Shown: one piece after another, positions 6,668 to 13,923 of the stretch
Layout of the letters: each line of letters opens with the position of its first letter
How positions within the stretch are numbered: the stretch's first letter is position 1
Virus record (IMG/VR): IMGVR_UViG_3300047440_000016
Coordinates: 1-20,204 of that record
Strand: one strand, 5' to 3'
Length of the DNA stretch: 20,204 bases
Source: a virus
Made by a program: the position numbers and the translations under genes
The notes under the pieces: model-generated
What the model was told of the DNA's origin: nothing
What the model saw: only the letters and a program-made list of their open reading frames with translations
The model's database searches: none

Positions 6668-7201
6668 ATGCCGACGCGCGCGGTAAAGGACAAGGTCATA
6701 GGCGGCCATCGCTACGAAGTGACGTTGCTCGGCGCGAAGCAGGGACGGGCGATGCTGGTGCGTCTGGTGCGCCTTATGGGCCCCGCAACGGCCGGCTTCA
6801 TCGAAGGTACCCTGCACGCTAAAGGCGACCTCACCGTGTCGCTAGCGTCGGGCGCGTCCGATGCTATCCGCGAGCTGTCGCAGCGCATCACCGAAGCCGA
6901 GTTCGCCACCGTGAGCGACGAACTCGCGCGCTTCACGGTCGTGCATCTCGACCACGAGCACGCGCCGAAGCTCGACGCCATCTTCGAAGACCACTTCGCC
7001 GGGCGCTATGACGTCATGTTGCAGTGGTTCGGCTTCGCGCTAGAGGCAAATTTCTCGAGTTTTTTCGACGGCACCGCGAGCGGCAAGAGCACGCTCGCGG
7101 AACGGTTGAAAGCGCTGACGTCATTACTTGCGCCATCCCGGCCGGCGTCGACTGGGACATCCACCGCATCGCCACAAGCAGCCACTATCACGCCGGACTA
7201 G
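6668..7201 (+). CDS. Tail assembly chaperone, unshifted product
   Basis: A 177-residue product directly after the tube gene and two reading steps before the tape measure, the invariant place of the tail assembly chaperone (analogue of lambda gpG). It opens with VIGGHRYEVTLLGAKQGRAM and includes a helical second half (EFATVSDELARFTVVHLDHE). It ends in a low-complexity Ala/Ser/Thr/Pro tail after the frameshift site at 7060, as expected of a non-conserved zero-frame end. It should coat the tape measure during tail assembly. Family recognition is from organisation and partial motif resemblance. Confidence 0.75.
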   Translation: MPTRAVKDKVIGGHRYEVTLLGAKQGRAMLVRLVRLMGPATAGFIEGTLHAKGDLTVSLASGASDAIRELSQRITEAEFATVSDELARFTVVHLDHEHAPKLDAIFEDHFAGRYDVMLQWFGFALEANFSSFFDGTASGKSTLAERLKALTSLLAPSRPASTGTSTASPQAATITPD

Positions 7202-7314
7202 CGGAGATTTGCCACGATTGGAGCCTTGACGACCTATACGACGCTCATGCGGTGCTCGATATGTACGATGAACTAGACCGCCGCCACGCTGCCGCAGTAA
7301 GGGACCGCAAGTGA
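6668..7314 (+). CDS. Tail assembly chaperone, -1 frameshift fusion
   Basis: Predicted 215-residue fusion, join 6668-7066 and 7066-7314, made when ribosomes slip back one base at T TTT TTC (7060-7066). The added 82 residues run into a helical end (LAEICHDWSLDDLYDAHAVL, DMYDELDRRHAA), a pattern seen in the T-like part of chaperone fusions. The -1 frame stays open from 7024 to the TGA at 7312-7314, has no ATG before 7261 and no ribosome site, so independent translation is unlikely. The tape measure GTG at 7311 overlaps its TGA as GTGA. The fusion normally links the chaperone-coated tape measure to tube subunits, at a fixed ratio to the short form. Confidence 0.8.
7042..7100 (+). promoter_or_regulatory. 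Programmed -1 ribosomal frameshift cassette
   Basis: Three parts are visible. AGAGG at 7042-7046 is Shine-Dalgarno-like and lies 13 nt upstream of the slip site. T TTT TTC at 7060-7066 is a canonical X XXY YYZ heptamer in the zero frame (codons TTT TTC). CCGCGAGCG at 7074-7082 pairs perfectly with CGCTCGCGG at 7092-7100 around a 9-nt loop, starting 7 nt after the heptamer. A second heptamer, A AAT TTC at 7048-7054, lies 12 nt earlier in the same frame. Its codons (AGT, TTT, AAT) are otherwise uncommon here, suggesting selection. Confidence 0.8.
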
Positions 7315-9062
7315 GCGCGGTAGTCGTGCGCGAGCTCGTTGCGCTGCTCGGCTTGAAGGTCGACGAAGCCGCGTTCAAAAAAGCCGACGCCGGGCTCGAC
7401 AAGGTAAAGAAAGGGCTCGAAGGCGTCGACGGCAAGATGCGCGACGCCAAGGGCCGTTTCATCGGCGCCGGGCGCAGTATGGGCGACGGCGCTGCCGGTG
7501 CCGCCGGCGCCAGTGCGAAAGCCATCGCGAAGCAGGTAGGCGGCTCGAGCGGCATCGGTGCCGCCATCGGCACGACGCTCGGCAAGTACATCGGCGGTGC
7601 CGCGGTCGTCTCCGCGATCGCGCACATGACCGAGCTCGCGAGCTCTGCCGATGAAACTAACAACGTGTTGCAGCAAGTCTTCGGCCCTAGTGGCGAAGCC
7701 GAAGTGCATGCGTGGGCCGAGACGACCGCGCGCGAGATGGGCCGATCTAAATATGCGCTCGAAGCCAACGCCGGCGCACTCGGCGCCATGCTCGAGCCAA
7801 TGACCGGCAACGCTAGCAAAGCGCAAGAAATGTCGACCCGCTTCGCCGGGCTCGCGGTCGACTTGGCGAGCTTCTTCAATGCATCCGACGACGATGCGCT
7901 CGCGGCGCTCAAGAGCGGTATATCGGGCGAAGCCGAGCCGCTCAAGCGCTTCGGCATCGTCATGCAAGACGCGACGCTGCAAGAATACGCGCACAAAGAG
8001 GGTATCCAAAAGAAGCTCGCGGCCATGACTGTCGCCGAGAAAACAGAGCTTAGATACGGCTACATCCTGAGCCAGACCACGAAAGCGCAAGGCGATGCCG
8101 CTCGCACCGCCGACGGCTTCGCCAACCGGCAACGCGCGCTCACCGACTCGGTTCGCGACCTTGCGACCGACATCGGCAAAAAGCTTCTGCCGGTCGCGAC
8201 CAAGCTGCTCGGCTGGGCACTGACCTCAATCAAGAAATTCGGCGAGCTCACGAAGACGAGCAACGTACTCAAGGCGAGTATGGCCGTGCTCGGCGTTATC
8301 ATGCTTGCCGCGTTCGCTCCGGCGCTGGTTTCGATTGGCGCCGTGGCTGCCGCGCTGCTTCTCGTGGTCGGCATCGTCGACGACCTCATTACGTGGTTTG
8401 AAGGCGGCGATTCGGCCTTCGGCGACTTGCTAGAAAGCATGTTCGGGCTCGGCAGCTCGGCCAAAGTGCTCGCGGCGTTCAAAGAAGCGCTCGACGATGC
8501 CGGCAAAGCCTGGGAGGTCTTCACGACCGCGATCCGTCGCTTCCCTTGGGAAGATACCTTCGACCGATACGATCGGCGGCTGCGCGTCTTCGGCGAGACC
8601 ATCAAGCTACTAGCGAAACAGTGGCGCTACTTCGCCGGCGTCACGGGCGACAAGCCCATCACAGACGAAGAGTCACAAGACATCGCAGCCGAAGCCGAAG
8701 ACGCCGCCGCCGCCGGCGTGCGACGTATGCGCGCCAGGGAAGCAGAAGCCAAGCGCTTGCAGCGCGAAGCCGAAGCGCGCGCCGAAGTGCAACGCCAGCT
8801 CGACGCCGAAGCCACAGAAAACAAGGGCCGCACAGACCTAGCTTACGCAAATCCGTATGCATCCTACGCCGGCGGCGCATCCGCGTCGGCACCGCTCCCG
8901 CCGCCGCAGTCGGCTGCAACAACGGTCAACCAAGCGCCGATCACTATCAACAACTTTCTGCCGCCTAACGCCAACGTCGGCGACTACACGCGCGCCCAAG
9001 ACCGCGCGAATGACATCAACCTTCGCCGCACGAAAGCCGCGCTCGAGCGCACGGCGCCGTAA
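7311..9062 (+). CDS. Tail tape measure protein
   Basis: A 583-residue tape measure that sets tail length and is ejected with DNA. The N-terminal part (about 5-45) is a charged helix. Residues about 105-245 carry the core TMP pattern: EAEVHAWAETTAREMGRSKY, then AGLAVDLASFFNASDDDALA and LKSGISGEAEPLKRFGI. A long hydrophobic stretch at about 321-358 (MAVLGVIMLAAFAPALVSIG and what follows) may insert in the host membrane. Residues about 455-505 are a charged, alanine-rich helix, and the C-terminal 60 residues are Pro/Asn-rich. By the usual 0.15 nm per residue it implies a tail near 85-90 nm, short for a myovirus. The GTG start overlaps the preceding TGA. Confidence 0.85.
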   Translation: MSAVVVRELVALLGLKVDEAAFKKADAGLDKVKKGLEGVDGKMRDAKGRFIGAGRSMGDGAAGAAGASAKAIAKQVGGSSGIGAAIGTTLGKYIGGAAVVSAIAHMTELASSADETNNVLQQVFGPSGEAEVHAWAETTAREMGRSKYALEANAGALGAMLEPMTGNASKAQEMSTRFAGLAVDLASFFNASDDDALAALKSGISGEAEPLKRFGIVMQDATLQEYAHKEGIQKKLAAMTVAEKTELRYGYILSQTTKAQGDAARTADGFANRQRALTDSVRDLATDIGKKLLPVATKLLGWALTSIKKFGELTKTSNVLKASMAVLGVIMLAAFAPALVSIGAVAAALLLVVGIVDDLITWFEGGDSAFGDLLESMFGLGSSAKVLAAFKEALDDAGKAWEVFTTAIRRFPWEDTFDRYDRRLRVFGETIKLLAKQWRYFAGVTGDKPITDEESQDIAAEAEDAAAAGVRRMRAREAEAKRLQREAEARAEVQRQLDAEATENKGRTDLAYANPYASYAGGASASAPLPPPQSAATTVNQAPITINNFLPPNANVGDYTRAQDRANDINLRRTKAALERTAP

Positions 9063-9070
9063 GAGCCACC

Positions 9071-9985
9071 ATGCCCGACGCCTATCAACGCGAAGTTATG
9101 CACTTGCAAATCGACCGCATCTGGATTGATTGCAGCATCCGCGAAAGCCACGGCATGAGCGCGCAGTGCACACAGTTTCCGGTCGAAGACGGGCCCAACG
9201 TGAGCGACCACGTGCGCACGCAGCCCGAGACGCTACACCTCGAAGGCGTCGTATCGAATACGCCGCTCGACGCGCCCAAGTCGCACACCGAAGGGCTCGT
9301 CTTCGACGACAAGTCGAGCTACGCGCTACGCGACGCGCACGGTCAAAAAATCACGACCACATTCGATACCTACGTCTCGAAGTCGCTCGAAGGCGAGCCA
9401 GTCGGCGCATGGTTGAGCGTTTTGCCGTTCGTCGGCCAGGTCGCAGACCTCACACGCCGGAGCACCGATCCACGTTGGCCGAAGGTCAAGCTCGCCATGG
9501 AGCGCGCGCAGCCGCGTAACATTCTCAATAACCTATCCATGACGGCGCCGCAGATGCTCATCTCTCCGGCCGCAAACCCGCGCACCGACGTCGCGACGGC
9601 ATCGGTCGACCGCGTCGAAGCCGTGGCGGCCGCGCTGCGCGATTCCTTCATGCGCCGGCGGCCCGTGCAGGTCGTGACCGCTTTCCGGACCTATCAGAAC
9701 GCCGTGATGGTCGAACTGTCTGTCACGCGCGACGCGTCGAGCTCGCGCAATGCACTCATGTTCACGGCGCAGTGTCAGATGGTCAACGTCGTTGGCGTGA
9801 CGTATGGAACGCCGTTGCCGGCACAAGTACGTGCGACGCCGGCAAAGGCTAAAGGGACCCAAAACACCCAACCAACCAAGCCCGGCGAAGTCTCGCCGGA
9901 CCAAAAAGACAAGACGAGCTCGCTCAAGCAAGTCTTGAGCGGCGCAAGAGAGAGACTGCAAGCGCTCGCGCATCCTACACCGTAA
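9071..9985 (+). CDS. Dit-like baseplate protein
   Basis: A 304-residue baseplate component with the N-terminal pattern of Dit-like tail proteins: an opening IWIDCSIRESHGMSAQCTQF, then PVEDGPNVSDHVRTQPETLH and LEGVVSNTPLD at about 38-68. The PVEDG..VSDHV motif is well conserved in such proteins. Residues about 200-255 form a second beta-rich part (RPVQVVTAFRTYQNAVMVEL). The end is a Lys/Gln/Thr-rich linker plus a short helix (SSLKQVLSGARERLQALAH). It should lie at the tube base, between tape measure and hub. A weak AAGAG precedes the ATG. Confidence 0.7.
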   Translation: MPDAYQREVMHLQIDRIWIDCSIRESHGMSAQCTQFPVEDGPNVSDHVRTQPETLHLEGVVSNTPLDAPKSHTEGLVFDDKSSYALRDAHGQKITTTFDTYVSKSLEGEPVGAWLSVLPFVGQVADLTRRSTDPRWPKVKLAMERAQPRNILNNLSMTAPQMLISPAANPRTDVATASVDRVEAVAAALRDSFMRRRPVQVVTAFRTYQNAVMVELSVTRDASSSRNALMFTAQCQMVNVVGVTYGTPLPAQVRATPAKAKGTQNTQPTKPGEVSPDQKDKTSSLKQVLSGARERLQALAHPTP

Positions 9986-9991
9986 CCGTGC

Positions 9992-10318
9992 ATGGCAAGC
10001 CTACGCATCGTCACGACGCCCGACGTCGACACTACCCAACGCGTGCAGCTAAGCGGCTCGAGCTATGCGCTGCGCATCGTCTGGAGCCAACGTGGCGAGT
10101 GCTTTCACATGCATGTGTCTGATAGCGCCGGTGTGCCTCTCGTCGTCGGCGTGCGTATGATCACCTTGTATCCGCTGCTCGACCGCTATCATTACAATAC
10201 GGCGCTGCCGCCGGGCGATTTGTGGTTTCTCGACATGCGCGACGTCGGTGCGAAGCCGACGCTCGCCGAGATGGGCGACCGGTTTCGCCTTTACTACGTC
10301 ACCGATGGCACATGGTGA
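9992..10318 (+). CDS. Baseplate plug-like protein, Pam3 gp18-type
   Basis: A 108-residue protein resembling the small plug protein of the cyanophage Pam3 baseplate. The pattern is a beta-rich start, then SSYALRIVWSQRGECFHMHV at about 23-42, VPLVVGVRMITLYPLLDRYH at about 48-67, and a LPPGDLWFLDMRD segment with a RFRLYYV ending. Relatives seal or line the channel at the tube end until contraction. It lies between the Dit-like and hub genes, as in Pam3. The ATG lies 6 nt after the previous stop. The identity is from motif recall, not alignment. Confidence 0.65.
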   Translation: MASLRIVTTPDVDTTQRVQLSGSSYALRIVWSQRGECFHMHVSDSAGVPLVVGVRMITLYPLLDRYHYNTALPPGDLWFLDMRDVGAKPTLAEMGDRFRLYYVTDGTW

Positions 10319-10321
10319 CGC

Positions 10322-11182
10322 ATGGCCGACGACCCGAACGGCATACCGCAAGACGCACTCTTCGACCGCATCTATGCGTTGCAGGTCGAAGACATCAGCA
10401 TTTCCGAGCTGAATATTCAGTTCAACGTCAAGCGCTCGTTGTCCGCGAAGGTCTCCGGCCGCTGCGACGTTGTGATCAACAACCTATCCGAAGAGACCCG
10501 CAAGCGTCTGCACGCCATGCGGCAGGTCTTCGTCTCGGTCGAAGCCGGCTATGTGCACACGGGCTTGAGTCTCATCTTTCGCGGCGACCTCGCCGAAGCC
10601 TGGAGTGCGCGCGAAAATACAGAATGGACTACCACGATCACGAGTGACGACGGCGGCGCAAAGAAGAAAGCCGCGCGCGTGCAACGCAACTACGTGCAGG
10701 GAACTACCCTTGCCAAGATTATCAACGACATCGCCGCGGCGATGCATGTCGGCGCCGGCAATGCGGCAGCCATCGCCAGCAATGCGCGGTACTGGAAAAC
10801 AGGTCAAGCCGCGGTCGGCAAAGGCATCACGACGAGCGGCAATGCCGTCTCGCAGCTCGACCGCATTACGCGGTCGTGCGGGCTGTCATGGTCGATTCAA
10901 GACGGCGAACTGCAGTTTCTTCCGTCGCGCGACGCGGTGCTGCCGGACCCGCCTATCTTGCTGTCGCCGCAGAGCGGCTTGATTGAGTCGCCCGAGCTCG
11001 GAAAAGACCAACTCGTCAAAGCGCGCACGCTCATGCTTCCCGGCTTGTATCCCGGCCGGCAAGTCGAGCTCAAGACGCGCTATGTCGCCGGCGTCTATCG
11101 TATCGACACGGTGAGTTTCAAGGGCGAGTCGCTCGGCAATGCGTGGGGGGCCGAGCTCGAGCTCAGTGCCGTCAAGCGCTAG
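10322..11182 (+). CDS. Baseplate hub protein (gpD/gp27/Mu gp44-like)
   Basis: A 286-residue protein with the plan of phage hub proteins: N-terminal strands (ISELNIQFNVKRSLSAKVSG), a CDVVINNLSEETRKRLHAMR stretch at about 56-75 (the NLS..T...L pattern typical of hub domain 1), a helical KIINDIAAAMHVG region near 140, and an ITRSCGLSWSIQDGELQFLP element near 190, then a C-terminal GRQVELKTRYVAGVYRIDTV segment. The hub forms the trimer that connects the tube to the central spike. It begins 4 nt after the plug gene's TGA. Confidence 0.75.
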   Translation: MADDPNGIPQDALFDRIYALQVEDISISELNIQFNVKRSLSAKVSGRCDVVINNLSEETRKRLHAMRQVFVSVEAGYVHTGLSLIFRGDLAEAWSARENTEWTTTITSDDGGAKKKAARVQRNYVQGTTLAKIINDIAAAMHVGAGNAAAIASNARYWKTGQAAVGKGITTSGNAVSQLDRITRSCGLSWSIQDGELQFLPSRDAVLPDPPILLSPQSGLIESPELGKDQLVKARTLMLPGLYPGRQVELKTRYVAGVYRIDTVSFKGESLGNAWGAELELSAVKR

Positions 11183-11222
11183 GGCTCTTGCGCGCGGCTC
11201 GACTCTGCCGCTATGCGCCGGC

Positions 11223-11444
11223 ATGCAGAACGCCGAAGAGACGACAGCCAACACACCCACCGCGGCAGACGCCGAAGAGATCACGGCCACGCTCGAGCGC
11301 CCGGCCGCCGAAGCCGAGCCCGAGCCGGTCGGGCTCGCCAGTTCCGAGCATCAACACGTCATCCCGGCGAGCGACTTGCAGCCCATCCCGGCCGCGGTCG
11401 ACGTCGAGCTCGACGACGAAGACGGCGCCGCCGAGTCAAACTAG
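11223..11444 (+). CDS. Small acidic protein of unknown function
   Basis: A 73-residue protein between hub and spike genes that I do not recognise. It has 18 acidic residues, one Arg and no Lys, with an acidic C-terminus (VDVELDDEDGAAESN). It has no membrane segment or signal. Codon use matches neighbours, and its TAG is immediately followed by the spike ATG at 11445, suggesting coupling. The ATG at 11223 is the first in this frame after the hub stop; no clear ribosome site is seen. It could be a spike or hub assembly factor, or a structural linker. An artefactual ORF is possible but less likely, because the tight junction with the spike would then be coincidental. Confidence 0.6.
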   Translation: MQNAEETTANTPTAADAEEITATLERPAAEAEPEPVGLASSEHQHVIPASDLQPIPAAVDVELDDEDGAAESN

Positions 11445-12218
11445 ATGGCATCCGCGACGCCCGATTTGGCCGAGCTGGTGCAGGTCGCGATCGCTTCGGC
11501 GCTCGCCGATGCGCATACGGCCATGCCGGGTCAAATCGTCGCGGTGTACACCGACGCGAACGGCCGCGGTCAAAGCGCCGACGTGCGGCCGTCGCTGCGC
11601 AACACGCTACCGACCGCCGACGACGTCGAAGGCTTCGAGCCGTACGCCGAAGAAGACTTGCCGGTGATTCCGCGCGTGCCGATCGCCTACCCACAAGGCG
11701 GCGGTTTCGCGATCACATGGCCGCTCGCCGCCGGCGACTTTGTCTTGCTCGTCTTCGCCGAGCGCTCGATTGACCAATGGCTCAACACGGCATCCAAAAG
11801 CCGCCAGGTTGCCATCTCGACGGGCGACCTCGGTACACACACGCTCGACGGCGCTGTCGCCCTACCGCTCGGCCCAGCGCCCTATGCGCACCTTCTAAGC
11901 GCGGTCGCTTCGAATGCCATGCGGCTCGGTCATGACACCGGGAAGGCCATTTTCGTCACCGCGAGCAAGGTCAATCTAGGCAGTTCGGCGCCGACCGACT
12001 CGGTCGCGCTCGCCAGCAAGGTCGACGACGAGCTCGCGCGCATCGCCGCCGACCTCTCGCGGCTCACGCTCGCCACCGAAACCGCGATCGGTGCTGTCCC
12101 CGGCGGCGGCGCCGCGAAAACCGCTTTCGCGGCGGCCGTCGGCTCGACCGCGGTGCCGCCGGCCAAAGTGCCATCGGACCCGGCCGCCGTCGGCTCGACC
12201 GTCGTCGGCAGCGACTAA
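11445..12218 (+). CDS. Baseplate membrane-puncturing spike, Gp138-type
   Basis: A 257-residue central spike. Residues about 1-120 match the Gp138 N-terminal region (OB-fold): helical start, MPGQIVAVYTDANGRGQSAD, VPIAYPQGGGFAITWPLAAG and DFVLLVFAERSIDQWLNT, a very characteristic stretch. The middle carries short beta elements expected of a spike (SKVNLGSSAPTDSVALASKV), and the C-terminal ~60 residues are low-complexity Ala/Gly/Pro repeats (AVGSTAVPPAK, AAVGSTVV). No apex HxH iron motif is seen. It should sit below the hub and pierce the outer membrane or envelope on contraction. Confidence 0.8.
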   Translation: MASATPDLAELVQVAIASALADAHTAMPGQIVAVYTDANGRGQSADVRPSLRNTLPTADDVEGFEPYAEEDLPVIPRVPIAYPQGGGFAITWPLAAGDFVLLVFAERSIDQWLNTASKSRQVAISTGDLGTHTLDGAVALPLGPAPYAHLLSAVASNAMRLGHDTGKAIFVTASKVNLGSSAPTDSVALASKVDDELARIAADLSRLTLATETAIGAVPGGGAAKTAFAAAVGSTAVPPAKVPSDPAAVGSTVVGSD

Positions 12219-12240
12219 GCGCTCGAGCTGCCGGCGCATC

Positions 12241-12264
12241 GATGCACCGATGCACCGGTGCACT
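12241..12264 (+). repeat. 8-bp tandem repeat array, right copy
   Basis: Three octamers are visible: GATGCACC, GATGCACC and GGTGCACT. They use the same unit as the array at 107-146. The first unit holds an ATG at 12242 in frame with the downstream gene, and the second unit an ATG out of frame, so a change in unit number would change which ATG is in frame. Confidence 0.75.
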
Positions 12265-12266
12265 TG
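12245..12266 (+). promoter_or_regulatory. Candidate start-associated element, copy 2
   Basis: This matches 127-148 at 19 of 22 positions in the same orientation and ends 14 nt before the ATG at 12281, against 13 nt for copy 1 and its GTG. Neither downstream gene has a visible Shine-Dalgarno. A role in initiation or regulation of these two transcripts is inferred. Confidence 0.45.
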
Positions 12267-12280
12267 CGCTTCGGTCCACT

Positions 12281-12748
12281 ATGCCGGTATTGCCCGGCGT
12301 GACCGACCTTGCGCTCGACCCGCTCGACGGGGACATCGTCATCGCCGGCGGCGACCTGGTGCTCGTCACGGGCGCCGACGCCGTCGCTCAAGACGCCAAT
12401 CTGCGCGTCGCCCTATTCAAGGGCGAATGGCCGCTCGACGTGAGAGTCGGTATCGACTACCGCGCGCTCTTTTTTGACCGCCGGCCGCCAGAAGCCGTCG
12501 TGCGCGCAGTCTTCGGGCAAGTGCTTCGCGAGACCGGCGGCGTCGCTTCGGTCGACCGGATGCAGATTGCCTTCGACCGCACGTCGCGCGCTCTCAACGT
12601 CTCGGCGACCGTCACGACGACCGACGGAACGGTCGTGCCGGTATACCGCGACGTGCTCGTGACGCTCGACGCAGCCAACGCGCCCGACGCCGACGGGGCC
12701 CCGGCCGGCAACTCGGCGAGCTCGCTCTTCACCGGGGGCACACCGTGA
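12281..12748 (+). CDS. Baseplate wedge protein, gp25/Mu gp46-like
   Basis: A 155-residue wedge component. The opening VTDLALDPLDGDIVIAGGDL, then VLVTGADAVAQDANLRVALF and KGEWPLDVRVGIDYRALFF, match the gp25/gpW-like and Mu gp46 pattern, where a helix followed by a G.W..D...G..Y motif is typical. The end is a beta-hairpin region (LNVSATVTTTDGTVVPVYRD). ATG 12281 is preferred to the in-frame ATG 12242, which lies inside the octamer array and would add a Cys/Arg-rich prefix unlike the family. In the baseplate it joins with baseplate J, whose GTG at 12745 overlaps this gene's TGA. Confidence 0.75.
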   Translation: MPVLPGVTDLALDPLDGDIVIAGGDLVLVTGADAVAQDANLRVALFKGEWPLDVRVGIDYRALFFDRRPPEAVVRAVFGQVLRETGGVASVDRMQIAFDRTSRALNVSATVTTTDGTVVPVYRDVLVTLDAANAPDADGAPAGNSASSLFTGGTP

Positions 12749-13923
12749 GCGGGCTCACTCCGCAAGGCTTCGTCGCGAAGACCGTCGACGAGATACTCGC
12801 CGAGCTTCGCCAATCGCAGCGCTCCAACGTCGACGGCTCGCTCAATACGTCGGCGACCGGCGTCATCGCCAACTTGAATATGGCGTTCGCGCTCGAGCTC
12901 GCCGCCGCCTGGGAAGCCATCGCCGAAGTCTACGACGCACACGACCCGGTGAGCGCCGAAGGCATCGCAGCCGATGCGAACGGCTCGCTCGTCGGCGTAC
13001 CGCGGCGACCAGCGACCAAAGCACTCACGACGCTACACCTTACGATGGCGCCTAACACGCTAGTCCCCGAAGGTAGCGTCGTGTCAGACCCGACGCGCCC
13101 GGCCGTGCGGTTCGTGACGCTCGCCGATGCGCTCACGTCGACGACTTCGACGAGCTTCGACGTCGCCGCGGCCGCGGAGACCGCCGGCACGCTCACGGCC
13201 GGCGCCAACACGCTAACCAAAATCGAAAGCCCGGCATCCGGTTGGACAGCCGTCACGAATCCAGCGACCGCCATTCCAGGTCAAGACGTCGAGACGGACG
13301 AAGAGTACCGCATCCGCCAAGCCGAGCTGCGCGCGACAAGCGAAGGCTCGACGCTCGCCGGCATCGTCGCCGACGTGCGGCTGCTTCCGAATGTCATCAC
13401 CGCGGCCGGCTACGAAAACACATCCGACGTCACGGTCAACCTGCTACCGCCGCACTCATTCGAAATCGTGGTATCCGGCGGCGCCGACGCGGCGATCGCG
13501 CAATCCATCTGGCGCAATAAACCCGCGGGCATCGAGACCTACGGCACGACCACAGTCACGATCACAGACAGTGAAGGCGTGACGCATCCGGTGCGCTTCT
13601 CTCGCCCCGTCGACAAGATTGTCAACGTCAACTACGCCGCGACCATCGACGCAAGCTATGTCGCCGGCAGCATCCGCTCGACGCTCGAGCAAGCCAGTGT
13701 CGACATCACGAGCCCGGCGCACTTCGCCATCGGTGCGCCCGTCTATCTCGTGCGGCTGCTCGCCATCGCATCCGAAGTGCGCGGCGTCGTGAACGTCACG
13801 CTCGACATCGCGCTTGCGCCGGCGCTGCCGCCGGATGCCGTGCCGACTTCGCCCGATAACGTGCTGCCGGTGTCGACGCGCGAAGTCGCGACATTCACCG
13901 GCGCGAACTGGGTCGGCCCGTGA
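12745..13923 (+). CDS. Baseplate J-like wedge protein
   Basis: A 392-residue baseplate J (Mu gp47/P2 gpJ type). The family signature is clear: AVTNPATAIPGQDVETDEEY at about 168-187, RIRQAELRATSEGSTLAGIV, then ENTSDVTVNLLPPHSFEIVV near 225-244, and GGADAAIAQSIWRNKPAGIE, TYGTTTVTITDSEGVTHPVR and FSRPVDKIVNVNY. The N-terminal helix (TVDEILAELRQSQRSNVDGS) and AFALELAAAWEAIAEVYDAH are also typical. Two copies per wedge usually embrace gp25-like protein and trigger sheath contraction. The GTG start overlaps the previous TGA; its own TGA overlaps the next start. Confidence 0.85.
   Translation: MSGLTPQGFVAKTVDEILAELRQSQRSNVDGSLNTSATGVIANLNMAFALELAAAWEAIAEVYDAHDPVSAEGIAADANGSLVGVPRRPATKALTTLHLTMAPNTLVPEGSVVSDPTRPAVRFVTLADALTSTTSTSFDVAAAAETAGTLTAGANTLTKIESPASGWTAVTNPATAIPGQDVETDEEYRIRQAELRATSEGSTLAGIVADVRLLPNVITAAGYENTSDVTVNLLPPHSFEIVVSGGADAAIAQSIWRNKPAGIETYGTTTVTITDSEGVTHPVRFSRPVDKIVNVNYAATIDASYVAGSIRSTLEQASVDITSPAHFAIGAPVYLVRLLAIASEVRGVVNVTLDIALAPALPPDAVPTSPDNVLPVSTREVATFTGANWVGP

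Larger units (their letters stand above)
12219..12280. other. Intergenic gap with 8-bp repeats
   Basis: This is the longest gap in the baseplate block (62 bp), where other junctions overlap or nearly touch. It holds the palindrome GCATCGATGC at 12236-12245, the octamer array at 12241-12264 and the palindrome TGCACCGGTGCA at 12251-12262. No terminator T tract or Shine-Dalgarno is visible. Confidence 0.6.

Noticed and set aside
7067-7096. A Walker A-like sequence (GTASGKST) in the unshifted chaperone tail
   Set aside because: It has only three residues between the first Gly and GK instead of four, lies in the non-conserved zero-frame end, and overlaps the frameshift stem, which explains its bases.
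7024-7314. An independent gene starting at GTG 7024
   Set aside because: There is no ribosome site, its first part would be an Arg-rich out-of-frame reading of the chaperone gene, and the frameshift signals explain the frame better.
7124-8132. Two long overlapping minus-strand frames opposite the tape measure
   Set aside because: They are opposite a well-supported gene, have no recognisable domain, and have compositions expected from antisense reading of GC-rich codons.
12242-12280. ATG 12242 as the start of the wedge protein
   Set aside because: It lies inside the octamer array, and the 13-residue prefix is Cys/Arg-rich and unlike the family; ATG 12281 gives the expected N-terminus.
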